Part shown: positions 35,050-48,839 of the stretch, piece after piece
Position numbering within the stretch: the first letter of the stretch is position 1
How the letters are laid out: the number at the start of each line of letters is the position of its first letter
DNA from: Agelaius tricolor
Lineage: Eukaryota > Chordata > Aves > Passeriformes > Icteridae
Length of the DNA: 64,000 nucleotides
Assembly: GCA_023055355.1 (NCBI GenBank)
Contig: JALJCS010000001.1
Location: 91,993,381 to 92,057,380 of the forward strand
Direction: 5' to 3'
The notes under the pieces: generated by a model
Seen by the model: the letters and a program-made list of their open reading frames with translations, nothing else
The model's database searches: none
Told to the model about the DNA's origin: nothing
Program-made: the position numbers and the translations under genes

Positions 35050-38000
35050 GGAAATGGAATCAAAAGTTTTGCTTTAAATATAAATGATCATTGAACTGAA
35101 TCTATAGAAACCCTCTGCTGAATCTACTGAAATGCACTGCTGGGAAAAGAGCCAAAGTTGGAAGACACCATTCTTTTGTTGGTGGTAAGTCCTGTGCTCT
35201 TATTACTCCTCCCAAAAAGCAGAATGCCAACAAATAGTGACATTTGAAATATTCCCAGAGGTCAGGAGTTTCAAGAAAATGGATTGTAGTAAGACACTTA
35301 CATAAGGAGTTCTGAGCTTTTAGATTTTTAGACTCAACGCTGGTATACCTGTCAGAAGTGATCCCAGATTAGCACCTGCCAGACAGGCAATCCTAGTGGT
35401 GTTTCCATTCTAATTGTGATGTATTTTGATCCTGCTGATACCTGCTTGGCTATTTTTTCCACTTTTGGAAAAGAAGGTCTCAGCAGGCTTCATTAATGTG
35501 TCCTACCACCTTTACTAGACAGCAAACGTCATCATTTTCTGTGTGGCTGCTGGCACAGAGCATTTATTCTGCATTTGGGCATAGAGCATGTGTGTGCAGC
35601 TGTGATTTCCCCTGCGTGAGCAGAGCTATGAAGCAAGGTCTCACAGCAGAAGTTGTCTCTGTGCCTGATCCTGCAATGTGGGAGTGCAAGGAAGAGCCAG
35701 CACAGACCTGGTGTTGCTGTGGAGTGCTGGTTGATGGCTCTTCTTCACCTATGCTGATCATTGGCTGCAACATTTTTTGGTATCCTAAAAGTCCTGAACT
35801 ACCTGGTATTCAGTGTGATAAATTGTGGCTTGGAAAGAGTCCTGAAACAATAAGAAACTGCAATAATCCACAACTAGAGTTTTTAACTGCGTAAGAACAG
35901 GATGTGTATTCTCACCAGTTTTATTTGTGGGATTCAGAATGCCATAAAAGTAGCAGAAAAGGGAGTGGGGGGGTTGCTTTGCTTTGCTGTTAAGGGTGGA
36001 TTGGTTTATTACTGCATTCATTATAATTAAAATTCCATAATATACCCACATAAAGGTATATGTCGCAGTTAAGTTGATATTTTTCTTGCTTTATTTATGA
36101 CCACATAAAGTATGGTTTCCTGAGCATAATCTCCAAAAGCTCAGGGATTTAAGCTCCACCCCATTTATATATCTTAAATACTACACACAAATGTAATCCT
36201 GTGGCTCCTCTACTCACTCTCCACACTTCTTAAAAATGGTTCAGGCCAAAGGTAATATGTTTCTTACATTCTGAGTGCAACTCAGAGAGCATAAACAGTT
36301 GGTTCTATATCTAATCTTAGGATAAAAAGTAAATATATATTGCATTTGAGACTACTAATGCTCAAAATACTGACCAAAACCTGTATCTGAGGATATTCTG
36401 TATTCATAAATGGGAAACACCCAGAAGGACCTAGTTCCTCATAAGTTCCAGTGACATGCTGCCCCTTGTTCCCATTATAGGACAGGTCAGAAAGACATGT
36501 TATAGGACAGTTTTGGATGGAAGACAGTGTTGTGAGTGGCTGAAGTTCTTGAGCAGTCCCCACAGAGAGGCTGAGACACCTCTGTGAGGTGCCTGCAGGA
36601 GCCTGTGCCTCTGAGATCATGTTTTAAGATCCAACACGTTTTCCCTCAGTTTGCAGAAGATCCAGGAAACTGGAGGGCTTCAAGCCTTTCAGCACAGAGG
36701 CAGAAAAGGAGGGAAGAGGAGGAAATAAGAGGAAGAAAATTCCTTCTGGCCACATGAGAGCTTGGAAATGCCACCAGAGGAAATTAATTTTTTACGTTTA
36801 GTGACTAACACCTGGGTCTGCTGCAAGGCTGAATTTCTTGTTTTTTCACATCTTCCAACCTGATACAAGAAAGAGGCAATTCTGGGCTCTCCTGAAACCA
36901 GGTTTTTAAAGTGGACTGTTAATAAAGCTGTGTATATGACCTCAGATCAACATTTTCAGTCTTATAAGAGGATTTTGACAAAATTTGTAGGGCTCAATGA
37001 AGAGAAGAGAAAGAATCTGGAAAAAGAGTTTTATGTGAGCATCTAGTTAAATTTGTGAACCTTATTTTAACAAAGAAAAATATAAAGAGGTTCAATTCTT
37101 CTTCTTCTGCATGGGAAGTCTATGATGGCAGGAATTTATTCTTTTTTTAAGTCTGTAAAAGCTTACCAGGTTCTAGTAACTGGCAGGCCTCAGAAGACAT
37201 CCTGTGATATTTCACACTGATGTTCATTAACCGCTGAAATTATTAATTTGGGGGTTTGCACTGAAATCATTTATTTAGGGTTCCCTGTGTATCCCTCATG
37301 TAAACAATGGATGCTGCCTGAAAGATTTTTGTCAGCCTGTCAGTTATGGACTTGCTGAAGAAAACCTTGCTGAGGGAAGTGCCAAATTCAAAGCTTTGTG
37401 CAAGGTAGTATGGAATATTGTAGGTAATGGATTATTACATACCAGAAGCTGCAGATAGTCTGGTACTGAAGATAAGGCTCTGTTGCATTGCAGGTGGAAG
37501 ATGGTAGCCCTTCCAATAATACTTCTAGAATGGTTTGGTTGTTTTGGGGTTTTTTTTAGATCTGTCCCTTTTACTGAGGACAATGAAATGTTTCAGAGAT
37601 GATGATCCCTGACAGCAAAACTGTCAGAGAACCTCCCACTGATGTCATGGGGAGAGAAAAATGCTTAGAAGGAACAAATAAGATTACAGTTCAGAGGAAA
37701 GAGAGTCTTGTTGCATTCACCTGGCCTGCACATGAGCCTTCACCTCACTGGTGAAACGGTGTAAAGACCACACAGCCAATGATAAGACTGTGAATACATT
37801 GGTTTCTTTTCTCCTGTTTCTGATTAGAAGACAGTTTATCTTGAGGGCAAATTTTTGTCCATGTGACCCAGAGTAGATGCTAACTCAGTATCCAAGGCTG
37901 GAAATTTTCATCAAGAAAGATGCATGATGAAACAAGTCAGAGATAAATGTACTCCAATGAAAGAACTTGAAAGCTCTTCTCCCTTGTCCTTACTATGGTT

Positions 38001-41000
38001 TCATCTGAGGCCTTTTTCTAGACATCTGGTCCCTGAAGGTTGAGTGTTAAGGTAGGGAAACCCAACAGCCATGCCCACATCATGCCTGGGGTCTGGCTCT
38101 GGTGTTATTAGTCATTCCCTTAGCACTGATGAAATACTAAAACTCTGTTTCCATATTACTTTATCTTAATAATTGCTGAAGAAATGCTTGCAGACATTGA
38201 AACAGTGGTTTGAAAAACCAGTCAGTAAGCCATTAGCTTTGATTTTAACAGATTATACTCTGCGACTAACGGTAAATTTTGCTGTTATTTCCTTTCTAAA
38301 AAAGGCAGAAAAGATGGATTTTTAGTTTTTAGAGGCCAAATTGATGAGATTAACTACGTGCATTTCATTTATCAAGAGCATTAAGTGTTTTGCAGTGAAT
38401 GATGAGTGTATTTTAGATATACTGAAAACACATAGATATATAGTTTATTTCTTTTATGTTAGAAGTTGTCTACAAGAGAGCCATTATTTACATCCTTTAT
38501 ATCTAATCAAGATAAACTCTCAGTCTCATAAATAAGAACATACTTATTTGCTTTAGTGACTTATTTGAGTTTGGAAAGATTTGCTGAGCAGGGGCTGGGC
38601 TCGATAATATTTCACAAAGCTAAAAATTCAGTCTTGATACATTCTTGACATGAGACACATCATTTTTCACATATAAGAACAATTACCTCATGTTTACACA
38701 GCATTTAAAGCATGGAAAGTGATTAGCTTTTACCATCTCTGGCATGCCCAGGATGTACAAATTGCTACTGGCTCTTTATATATGGAAAAACATCCATTTA
38801 ATGCTCTTTAATTTGGTGCCACTTATCTGTCTGTGGAAAGGTTCACTCCTGGTGCTGGTGATGAGTATAAAGTACAGGCCTAGAAATAACTGTCAGAGAG
38901 GGAGGAGGCTTTAACAGGGAGATAAGTGTTAAGATAGATCTACCTCCTCGAATGAGTGGGATGAGCCCCATATCCCAGGAAGCCCACTCCTCACGGGGTT
39001 GACAACACCTTCCCGTGGTGGGAGAGGCCAGCCGGGTGCCGCAGGGAGCCGGTGCGCTTGGGAGGGAAGGTGGATCCCAAGGAGAGAGAGGAAATGACCG
39101 TGTGATGGATTCAAGCTCACCAACAACAGCTGTTTAGCAGGTGGAGGTAGGTGTTCCAGCAGGACCTCCTCCAGCAGGGAGGGCAGGGGAATCCTCATGG
39201 CACAGCAGGAACCTTCTCCATGGCAGGCTGGGAGCCCTTCAGAAGGGAACCAAATACATCAGTGTGGGTTCTCATGCCCGTGTCCCAGTTCCTCTTCAGA
39301 GAATATCTCAGCTCAGAAGTGGAGTGACAAATCCAGATTGCAAAACCCACTTTTCTAGCTGTCTGCCATGCTTGTCCTGTGTGGCCTGTGAAGACCAAGC
39401 CCATTCTCCTTTCTCCAAGTGTCCTTGCCATCACTAATAGAGCACCTGAGCTGTCATCACCAGAGTTAAGCTCTTCTTCATTTGAACTGACACACCTGCA
39501 GGCATGCTGCCACATTTGCAGCATCTGTGCATGTCTGTACTTCAGTAGCAGTGAGCAGGTTTGCTTTGCTCTGAGTACAGTTTAATAAACAGCCCACATA
39601 TTGCACTCTCTTTAAAACACATTGCATGCATTACCTAATGCCAAGATGAACATGTCCAGGAATAGACAGCTTGGCTCAGGGTCTGGGATATTAAGTGGCC
39701 TGAGTTGATCTCCTGACCTCCTCCCCAAGTAAGGGCTATACTGCTGGCTATCCCAGACTAATAGACTTGTTATTTCTGATTCCTGTATAGCAGTGTCTGG
39801 CACAGAGAGCAGGCCATGTGTAGTGTTTCTCTCAAAGATTATGAAAATAGCATGAAAATGCTTCAGCTTTGCTGCAGTGGCCAATTTTCTGGCTATAGTT
39901 TTTGTTTGTTGACATTAAATGATATATTCTTGCATTCTGGAAACACCTTCATGAACCATCCTTTGTTTGCTTTTGCAGTCTCAAGAGCATTAGTAAATAA
40001 ATGCAAACAATGTATCTGGTGCAATCAGTTTCATCAACCAACGTGTGATATATTGGCTTTCATGAGGAGAGTTGGCGATGGGCCTCAGTGGTCTGAAAAT
40101 TAGCAACATGCTATGCAAGCCCTTGGTGCTTTGGCCACTCTTTGAGGTACACAGCCCTTCACAAACTTTCAGATCCATAATTCTGTGTTGCAGTATTGTT
40201 ATTGAGGACATCAGGGGACGGATCAAAAAGGAAGCAAAGGGGTGGGCTTTTTTCAATGAAATCCATGAAAAAAAAAGTTTTAGGAACATTATTTTTCTTG
40301 TGGAATATCTGTGGCTAATCAAGGGAAATCAGCACTCCCACACCCTGTCCAAGCTTTAAAAATATGGCTTTAATGGAAACAAATGCTAGTATTTTTAAGT
40401 CTGGGCAGGCTGGAGGCCCTCAATGTTTTCAAACAGAGTAAATCAGAGAGGGCAACACCCTCATAATTTATATCAAGTTTACATAGCTTTCCAAGGTACT
40501 AATTAAACCACTTGATCTCAAACAAAATTTATTTTTCAATAAACCAGAAATAATATTCATTCTAGAGGCTTTGTGCCTCATCTCCAGAACAATTGTATGA
40601 GTTGTCTGTTAAAGTCAAATATGTCTGGGGCACAAAGACCATATGGATTCTCCCCAGTCATATGTTTAGGAAGGGTATATATAGAATGGTATCAGTCTAA
40701 ACTGTATACTGCTGTTTAACTCTTTTGAGCTCTGGTCTCAAAGGGGAGGGATATGTTGGCATTGCATCCAAATTCCTCAAAACAGCTCTGAATCCATGGA
40801 GATGCATGTGCATGGCTTCAAACCCAAGCACTATGAGTGATGCCTCCAAGGTTTGTCTCATGGTTGGAACACCTAGAAAGCCGATTCTTAGCCAGGTTAT
40901 TTATTCCTTTGGCTGTTTACAGGGTGATCCCAGCCTTGAGGGGCTGTGTCTCCAGCTACCTTTAGCCATTGCTTAACCCTCCCTCTGACCTGCTGCTGCT

Positions 41001-41084
41001 GCAGCAGGGAAAGCTCTGTGTCAACAAATGCACAACATTGGCAATGCTTCAGAGCCTGCCCAAACCTCCACACGGCCGCTGCTG
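35050..41084. other. Unique non-coding DNA
   Basis: Six kilobases without a recognisable exon, RNA gene or repeat family. There is a purine-rich patch at 36700-36745 and a GC-richer patch at 38960-39240. A TATATATGG run near 38780 resembles an SRF (CArG) box but stands alone. Open frames up to 132 codons look random. Confidence 0.45.
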
Positions 41085-41580
41085 CTGCCATGAGCGAAAG
41101 TAATTAGGGACCGTTTGCAAGGGTTGTTTGGAAATGTGTAAACAGCAATATAAACAACAGCAGGTCAGGTCAGGGAAGGAGGCTGGCACTTCATGAGGCC
41201 ACGGCTGGAGCCTGCCCAAGTGTGAAATTCCCAACTGGGAAAGAACATTTGGAAAAACAATGCACTCGAGGTTTATCAACACAAATCATCTCCTAAGTGG
41301 CACATTTTATTTAGAGTATGTGTGGCCTCCATCTAGAAGAAGGGAAGTTTTTATCAATCTGAACTTTATCACTTCCAGATATCTCTTTCTTTGTTTACTG
41401 GCGGCGTGCACAATGCCTTCATTTTGAGCGGTCCAGTTTAAACACAAGTGGGGCTGGCTTTTTTTGTGGAGCCCGCAGTGAACTGCCTGTGCTCCCTTTT
41501 CAGAACCGTGCTCGTAAATCTTCCCTTCAAGCCCTGAAACGCCTCTTTGTGACCGTCACCCTTGAGAAACGCGGCATCCT
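41085..41580. promoter_or_regulatory. Candidate enhancer block with forkhead words
   Basis: Contains a TAATTA core (41101-41106), forkhead words GTAAACA (41138-41144), ATAAACAA (near 41150) and TGTTTAC (41392-41398), and two AGGTCA nuclear-receptor half-sites overlapping by one base (41162-41172). CpGs are retained at 41400-41450 and 41505-41575. No repeat or exon is recognised. Clustering of such motifs is suggestive but not proof. Confidence 0.35.
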
Positions 41581-42483
41581 GGCCCCAGTGCATGAATCTG
41601 CTTTGGCTAGAAGATCATCCCTGCTCAGGAAAGCACTTTGAACCCTGCTCAGCTTTGAGGAAAGGCTTCAATGCCTTTCTGAGCAGGAGGAGGAGGAGGG
41701 GGTTTCTGGCATGGGTCAGAAAATCAGAATCACAGGGCAGTCTGTGGAAGGACAGGGGTATATAAATAAACTGTGCATAAACCTAAAGTAAGCAGGATGA
41801 GACTTGCCTCTTAAAATTCAATTGGGAAAGCTTCCTGGGTGTCCTGAGCTCCTAGGTGGCCACAGCACCCTCTGTGACACTATGGTCCTTCTCCCCGGTG
41901 CTGGCACTGGCCCTGTGATGTGGCAGTGATACTCATGGATGGCTCTTACCACTCTTTCAGGTCCCTATCATACACAAATTAAGGGACATCTGTAGGTGTT
42001 GAACCAGAGTCAGCTGTTATTCATGGCTTGCCTTTCAGCATTTGTTATAAGGGGGTTTTCAGCAGTTAAAAAATACCTTTTTCTTTTTCCTCTGTGAGGC
42101 AGCCTGGCATTATTACTCTTATTTTACCTTGGAATAATGAAGAAGCTTGCTTAAATATAACTGAAAAAAGCCAGGGGAAGAAGTGAGAAAAAACATGTAA
42201 TCCCTGTGCCTTGGTTCTTCACCAAGAAGAGCTCATCTGTCTCCCTGTGTGTGGGTAACACAGGCGTTACAACCTAGGCCTTGCCACCATCACAAAGCCA
42301 CTTTTGCCATAATTTGCAGAGCTCCCTGAGAGAAATACAACATATTACCACAGTTTAGCTGTCACTGGCCCAGTCACACAGTCACACAATGCTGTGTGAC
42401 CAGTTGGATAGGTCAGCATTTGGGCACAGTGGCTGGGGCTGCCCCTTCTGGGAGACCTCCTCCCCACTCTTCTCCCTGCACCT
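41581..42483. other. Unique non-coding DNA
   Basis: Includes a short GGA-rich run near 41685. A perfect 8-bp inverted repeat (GTCACACA, loop ATGC, TGTGTGAC; 42381-42400) lies beside a direct repeat of CAGTCACA. No gene is seen. Confidence 0.5.
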
Positions 42484-42530
42484 CAGGCAGAAAGTACTGC
42501 TGGTTTTTTTCAGGCAGAAAGTACTGCTGG
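42484..42530. repeat. 20-bp perfect direct repeat
   Basis: CAGGCAGAAAGTACTGCTGG occurs at 42484-42503 and again at 42511-42530, separated by seven T bases, so the period is 27. Confidence 0.95.
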
Positions 42531-45500
42531 CTTCACTCCTGGCCAGTGACTGCCTGTGGGCAAGAGGAGGCATTCAGCCATGTGGGCTGAACACACTGCC
42601 CAAGCAGTTGTTCATTGCCTCAGGGAAAAGGCAGCATGCCAGATGGGCTTATCCCCCTGGCCACAAGTTCAGACCTTGCTGGGTTAAGCCAACAAGAGTT
42701 ACTTCTTGCCCATTCCAGGGGAGTTTTCCAGCGTTGTAGTGTCAGTTGGGGACATGAATATTTGATGACTTATCTGCTGTAGCAATCTAAATGTACCAGA
42801 TCAGTATGCTCATACCTTTAAAAGCCTCTTCCCATACTGTACAGATCATGTGTGGAAGCTCTTAGTAAACCTTTGTCCTCACCTTCTCATTTTGCCCTAA
42901 CCTTAACGTCTTCATTGTCCTAAGCTCTTCCTGAGGAAAATATTTGGCTCACACTGTGACACTCAGGATTTATTTCCTTGAAGTGTCTGGACTAATAGAG
43001 TACCATGGCATGGTACTAGCCCTGCAAGTGGCTTCAGTGTGCAGGCAGTATTGTTTCCCTGTCAATACACATCAAGTGCAGTCCAATAGGCTTTCTGTAT
43101 GTCTTTAAATAAAGAAATAAAATAAATATGACTGATTGATTTGCTAGACATTATCCCTTCAAAAGGTCACAGAGAAACAAGTTTTGGGTACAGAAGCTTG
43201 TGCTCTACAGTGTGGGACAATGAACAGACAGAAAAAAGAAAAAATTTCACAAAAATCTAGGCAATGACTGGTGAAGGGAGGCCAGCAGCCAGTACATGAT
43301 GGAAAGTCAGTTGCTGTAATCATTTGAAAGCTGCTCTTGATTACTTTCTTTGCTTTGTAGCCAACAGCTTTCCTATGAGACAGGAAGACAATTCAGCAGG
43401 TGATCCCCTCTGCAGAGGGAATGGGCATCTAGGAGGCCAAGAAAAGGTTAGGCTGATGCTTTTTTAATCTGGATGCTATTTATTTTCTGTGCCTTGCATG
43501 GTATTTATGAGAGAAAGAGATACAAAATAACTGAACAATGAGTGTCAAAAGCTCAACTGGAACCATGGCCAGCCCCATTGAAAACAGTCCAAGCCATTCA
43601 GGCACTATGTGGGGAGTGGTTTTATGAATGGTCCATCATCACTGCTCCTCATGCTGTAGTACCATATATTAGCTCCTCTTCGAAAAATGTGAAGGGATAA
43701 AAAGATGAGGAAGAAAATAATATAACTCATATATCCATACAGAGCAAGGGCAAAAGACAAACCCATAGAATCCTCACTACAAAGAATTGGACATTTGTTC
43801 TTAACTTTCTTTTCCTGCCTTGTAACCAGTTATTCAGCCATTAAACAACCTTACTTTTACAAAACAGCATTATTTGCCCTTAAAGTTCCAAATTAGGGGA
43901 AATTTTTGCTGAAAACCTTTTGAAAATACAACAATTTCATCAGGCAAATCATCATATGCTTGCTGACACCTTCAGAAGACACTAACTGGTTTTTCAGGCA
44001 GGACTTCATTGTGTAAAATTGTTATTAGCTCTTTCTCAGGAACTCATATGTTGCAAGGTGTCCTCTAGCTTTGCCTTTTATTAAACTTTGTCTCAGGTTG
44101 TTTGGCATGTCCATGATGCTTCCAGGCCTGTATTTCTTCAGCATCTCACAAAGCCCTCTTAGAAGTCAGCATCACTTATGCTTCATTTCAATCTTCAAGG
44201 ACCAGTAACATTTTAAGCAAGAAGTTACACAGAACCCTTAGTAATTCAGCTATTTTACCTCTGACTTCATTTAAATATGGCCTGGCCTTGATGATTTCTG
44301 GTTGAGTGTTTTGGCAATTTGTTCCATAACTTCTTCTAAAGCCAGATACTTTGGTTAAGTCCCCATAAAGAAGGGTTCAGACTTGGCAAAGGAATAAGAA
44401 GCAAACAAATAAAAAACTATAAAATCCAGTGCAGAAATAAGCCTGGATTTTGCTGGCAAAGCTGGCCCCAGCTCTGTTTCTGGATCCTGAATGACTTCTC
44501 AGAGTACATGAAATTCATAGGGTTTTTCCCATTGTCTTCATCTCTCACTGTGAATAGTTGGGTTATAATCTTCACATTTCTTCTTTCCCTTGGAAGACAT
44601 CTTAAGGAATGAGGAAGGTCACGGACTCCCCTTGAGAATATTGACTATTCTCAGAAATTATGTTCATATCCTAATTTTAGATGCAACCTGTTTGTCCCAC
44701 CTTCTGCTGTAAGCCAGCACAAGGCTGGGGCTGATAAGGGGCCTGTGTGTCCATAAATGTGACATCGTGGTGCTAAAGCAGAGAGCAGGAAGGGACAAGA
44801 AGCTGGGGGTCAACTGAAGAAGGTCCAAATAGACCTGGGGAGATGCAGGATACCTAGGTGAGCCAAAGGTCTTGAGACATCAGCTACTCAGCTCCTCCAC
44901 TGGCCACTGTCTGATTGCTGCATTTCAGTTGGGTGTCGTACACCCTAAAACCATCTTTACTTTCTCATGGAGTGTCAGCCTCAGTGTCACCGTGACTGCT
45001 GGAGCATTATGGCCTCTTTTGAACCCATTAATACTGGCAGCACCACGCAGAGTTCAGTACCCAGTTTCAGTTTACTTAAGGCTTGTTTTAAAAAAACATT
45101 ATGTGCTGAATTTTATTAAATCAACTTAATAGGAGCTGTGAAGTAAAACAAATAAATATGGAACTCATTTCTGCAGTGAGTGGGAATTATTCTGTTTGTT
45201 TACAAAGGCCATTAAAAGCTTACTGGAGGTGTTCATTTCAGCAAGGACACCTCATTGATGGATCAGCACAGCCTTGTCAAAACTGTATCCAAAATTTCAC
45301 AGCAGTACTCTCATTAGGCTCTAACAGTTGAAAGAAAACACAACTGAAGAGAACTATTAATGTTTCCCGGTGGCCTCCAACCTCCTTCACATTAGTTTTT
45401 CCCAAACCACACTGCATAAAAACTTTTCTGAGATTTTTGGGGGCTGGTAGCTTGCAAAAAGGACAGAAAAAGGAGGAGCTGAGTGCTTTGTGTTCTTAAA

Positions 45501-48019
45501 ACAAGGCATATTAAAACAGAAACCTTGATAACTGCAGAGGTGCTTAAGCTGTTGCACAGTGTAATGTCTCTGATAAAATGCTCAACAGCAGAGAAAGAAT
45601 TATACATTAGTAAAAATGTAAGAATAATACCACAGAGTATTAAAATCCCCATTTTAAAATGTGAACTAAGCATTTCTTAGGTGTGAGAGTTCAGGGTTGA
45701 CCTTAACTGCTAGAAAACACTAATTTTAGTTGCATTTCAATATGAACACATGGAGCCATTGTATGTTTTCCCCCACAGACTTCCATAAGCATATCTACTT
45801 TTTTCATGTACATATTTTTCATATCAAGAAGTCAGAAATACAGGTCTGGAATAATCTCTAGTCAAAACACTTTGTGCTTTTAAGCACTTGATCATTTTCA
45901 AACATGGGTGATCACCTCTGTTGCCTCCATCCTTAGCCAAAGTATCCAAAGAAGTGATCTGCTTTTAGAGTGGTACAGAGCCTGCTGCTCCACCAGTATC
46001 ACAAAGCGCCTTGGGTACTTGGCATTTCTGGATGTAGCATCTTTGCATGGCTGCACACCTCCTGAGCACATTTTCAAACATTGTAAGCAACTTTTCTGAG
46101 CACCTTTTCAAAGAGAACCTGTGTTAAGGGCTGCAGTGGGGCAGATGACTTCTTCCCATCAGTAGCTGGTATAGGGATCTTGAGACTCTGGTGTGATCCT
46201 CAGCAACGGCATGAGCACTTGAAATACAGCTTGGCCACTCTCAGTACAGTCTGCTATAGATCATATGATAAAATCTGCCTTCTATTTAGTCTTTTAGAAA
46301 CCTGATACAAGTCACTTCCTTTTCATCTTCAGACCAGTAACTTGCAAAAATAACTTACGAGGTCAGATGTGATGTGATGGCTTTGCATCTCTTACATTTT
46401 TCCCTTCTTCCCTTCTTCTTACTTTCCCCAGGTGACAGTAACAACTTCTTGCAGTCATGTGTAAAAGCATGTGATTGCAGTTTCCAGCTGGAAGAGACAG
46501 GTTACAAGCCAGCGAGGACCAGGTCCTCAGAAGAACATCGCATGCCCTGGGAATCTGGAGGCCTGCTGGCTGCCATCTGAAGGCTTTTCTCAATGTCATC
46601 TCCAGCATCATCACTGTGTCAGCCTAAAATGTCCATGCCTGGATGGTCTGAGAGCACAGTGCTGAGGCCATGAAGGAGAGAGATGAAAGGAGGAGAAGGA
46701 GGTACTGGTCATAGTGGCCATTTTTCCTGTCATCTTCTCATTTTAGAGTCCAACCAAGCACATAGGGTTGCAGAACTGAGCCCAGAATTGCTCAAAAGAA
46801 TCAGCATCTGCCCCACTCTGGCTCAGACTGTGTCTTGTGAAGGCAATACTGAGGGAGCATCACAGGAAGGGCAAGGCAAGCCACAATGTGGAGATTTCAC
46901 AAAGGGAATTTCTTAGTGCGTGTGTTGGAATGCTCTTGGGAGGTTTCTGTGATCAGCATGAAACAGTCCATGGATAAAATACAGAGACAAGTCTGGGGAC
47001 ATGAGTAGGATCCAGAGCCTTGAACAGGAATGAGATAAACTAGAGAAATTGAATCCAAACAACTCAGAGGATACAGTAAATTCCTAGTGTGGGAGGAAGA
47101 AAAACAGTATTGTACAACTTTCAGCTGTGAAGATATTCAGACGGTAAATATCTTATGTCAAGTTCTGTATTTCCATCAGTTTTATTTTATCTTTGTTTCA
47201 ATAGAATTTTTTTCCCTAAATGTAATCCTCATTAAGTCATGTGAAAGATCCAGGCTAACTGTTGATGTTACAGATTACAGGGTAGATGTGAGGAATACTG
47301 ACTGTCCCCTTTCCATAGCAATAGTCAACAATAATCCCTGAAAGCTGTGGCCTTTTAACGAGCAGCTATAATACAACAGATTTCCTAGAAGACTATTAAA
47401 CAGAGATAGAAATCTCTTTAAAATCTTTATTCAGCTTTGCTAATCAACTGCCACTGCTGTTTAAGGTTGGAACTTTTTCTATTCATTTTCATTATTTCAG
47501 AACGTCCCCTGCCAGAACCATTGTAAAGCTTTCTATTAAAATCCTTCTTACTATAGTGGGATGATTTTTTTTTCTTTTTCCAAAAGACTGATTTAATAGA
47601 AACTTGGCACCAGAAAAAGTGTTTCTGTTTCATTACTATGCTATATAAAAGTTCATGGGGCTCTCAGAATATTCTTTCTAAAAAAAAAAAAATCCTCAGC
47701 ATATTCTTGGATACAGAACTTATTGGCAATTATACAGTAGTCATCTTTCAAATACACACTTCCTATGTTGTTGCTGAGACTGTTAGCGATCATTCTTAAA
47801 ATGCAGAATGAGTACTGGAATGCAGTTCATACTTGCAAACTTTTTAAAAATGTTACTCGAGTCACTCTTGTGGAAGTTTGTACACAAAGAAAGAGCTTGA
47901 ATTTTTTTAAAGCCTATTTAATTTACACTTCATGTTACTTTGTTTAAACCATATTTCTAGCATTTTTATTAGAGCAACCCCTTTCAGTGTAACCCAATAA
48001 ATTCTTGTTTGGCTCACAA
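42531..48019. other. Unique non-coding DNA
   Basis: Over 5 kb with no recognisable exon, RNA gene or transposon. There is a 13-base A run near 47681. Open frames are under 100 codons and overlap on both strands. Confidence 0.45.
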
Positions 48020-48245
48020 AAACAATAATAATTTTTAGCACTTACATAGGACTTTAGGTTTCTAAAGTGTTACCCAACTATTAACTAATTAATGTTTGTT
48101 CAACCCAGATTGGCCATATAAGGAGGCTGCAATGAGTGAAAGGAATATTTTCTCTGTCACTACTAACAAGATTAAAGGTGTCGATGTTGTACAAACTCAA
48201 AAATGAGGCACAGTTTGAAATAAACCACCTGCTATTGATTTTGGC
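48020..48245 (+). repeat. Ancient SINE-like element (MIR/CORE type)
   Basis: The left part reads TTTAGCACTTACATAGGACTT then CTAAAGTGTTACCCAACTATTAACTAATTAAT, matching the TAGCACTTATATAGCACTTT ... AAAGTGCTTTACAAACATTAACTAAT layout of old amniote SINEs. About 70 bases later AAACTCAAAAATGAGGCACAG matches the AAACTGAGGCACAGAG block from the same elements, in the same orientation. It is heavily diverged and both ends are approximate. Confidence 0.45.
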
Positions 48246-48839
48246 CAAATTATTGGCAATCTCAAACTTGTGGATTACTTTTCAGTACTATCAAAGGAGA
48301 AAATGAGGAAGTGGTTGTTTGCCTGCTTTGGTACCCAACAGCATGTGCTGACAATGGGAAAAAGTCTTCCATCTTTCCATTTTTGAGTACAAGCAACTTT
48401 TCAGCAGCACAGGAAGAAATTTTTTCTAAATACCCTCTGGGTCATTTTGTCACGGCCAGCGGCACAAGGCCCACGGAGGATGGTGTCCTTGTGTGCTGTT
48501 CTCCTTCCGCCTTTCCTTTCTTCCCTTTCTCACATCCAGGCTCAAGCCTTCTCCTCCACTGACTCATTGGTTCTTGGACCTTAGCTTTGCATGAGAGATG
48601 CTTTCTAGCATACATTTGGTTTCAATATATTAAAAAGTTGATTGAGTAATCTTTACAACAGATGGGGTTTCCTGTAAATCAGGACCAAAAGATTACCTTA
48701 TTCAGCCATATCCAACGTGGTTGCCCAGCAGTCCCCTCTACAACGCTTCCCTCAAGAGTCCCTGACTTTACTGGGCTTCTGGACCCACAATAATGATGTT
48801 GCAATAATTTTAAATTTAAAAGTATGACTCTTGCATGCG
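48246..48839. other. Unique non-coding DNA
   Basis: No gene or repeat is recognised. Confidence 0.5.

Noticed and set aside
35496..35894. 132-codon Cys-rich plus-strand frame as a secreted peptide
   Set aside because: No signal peptide followed by a regular Cys pattern, and no splice context or homologue that I recognise.
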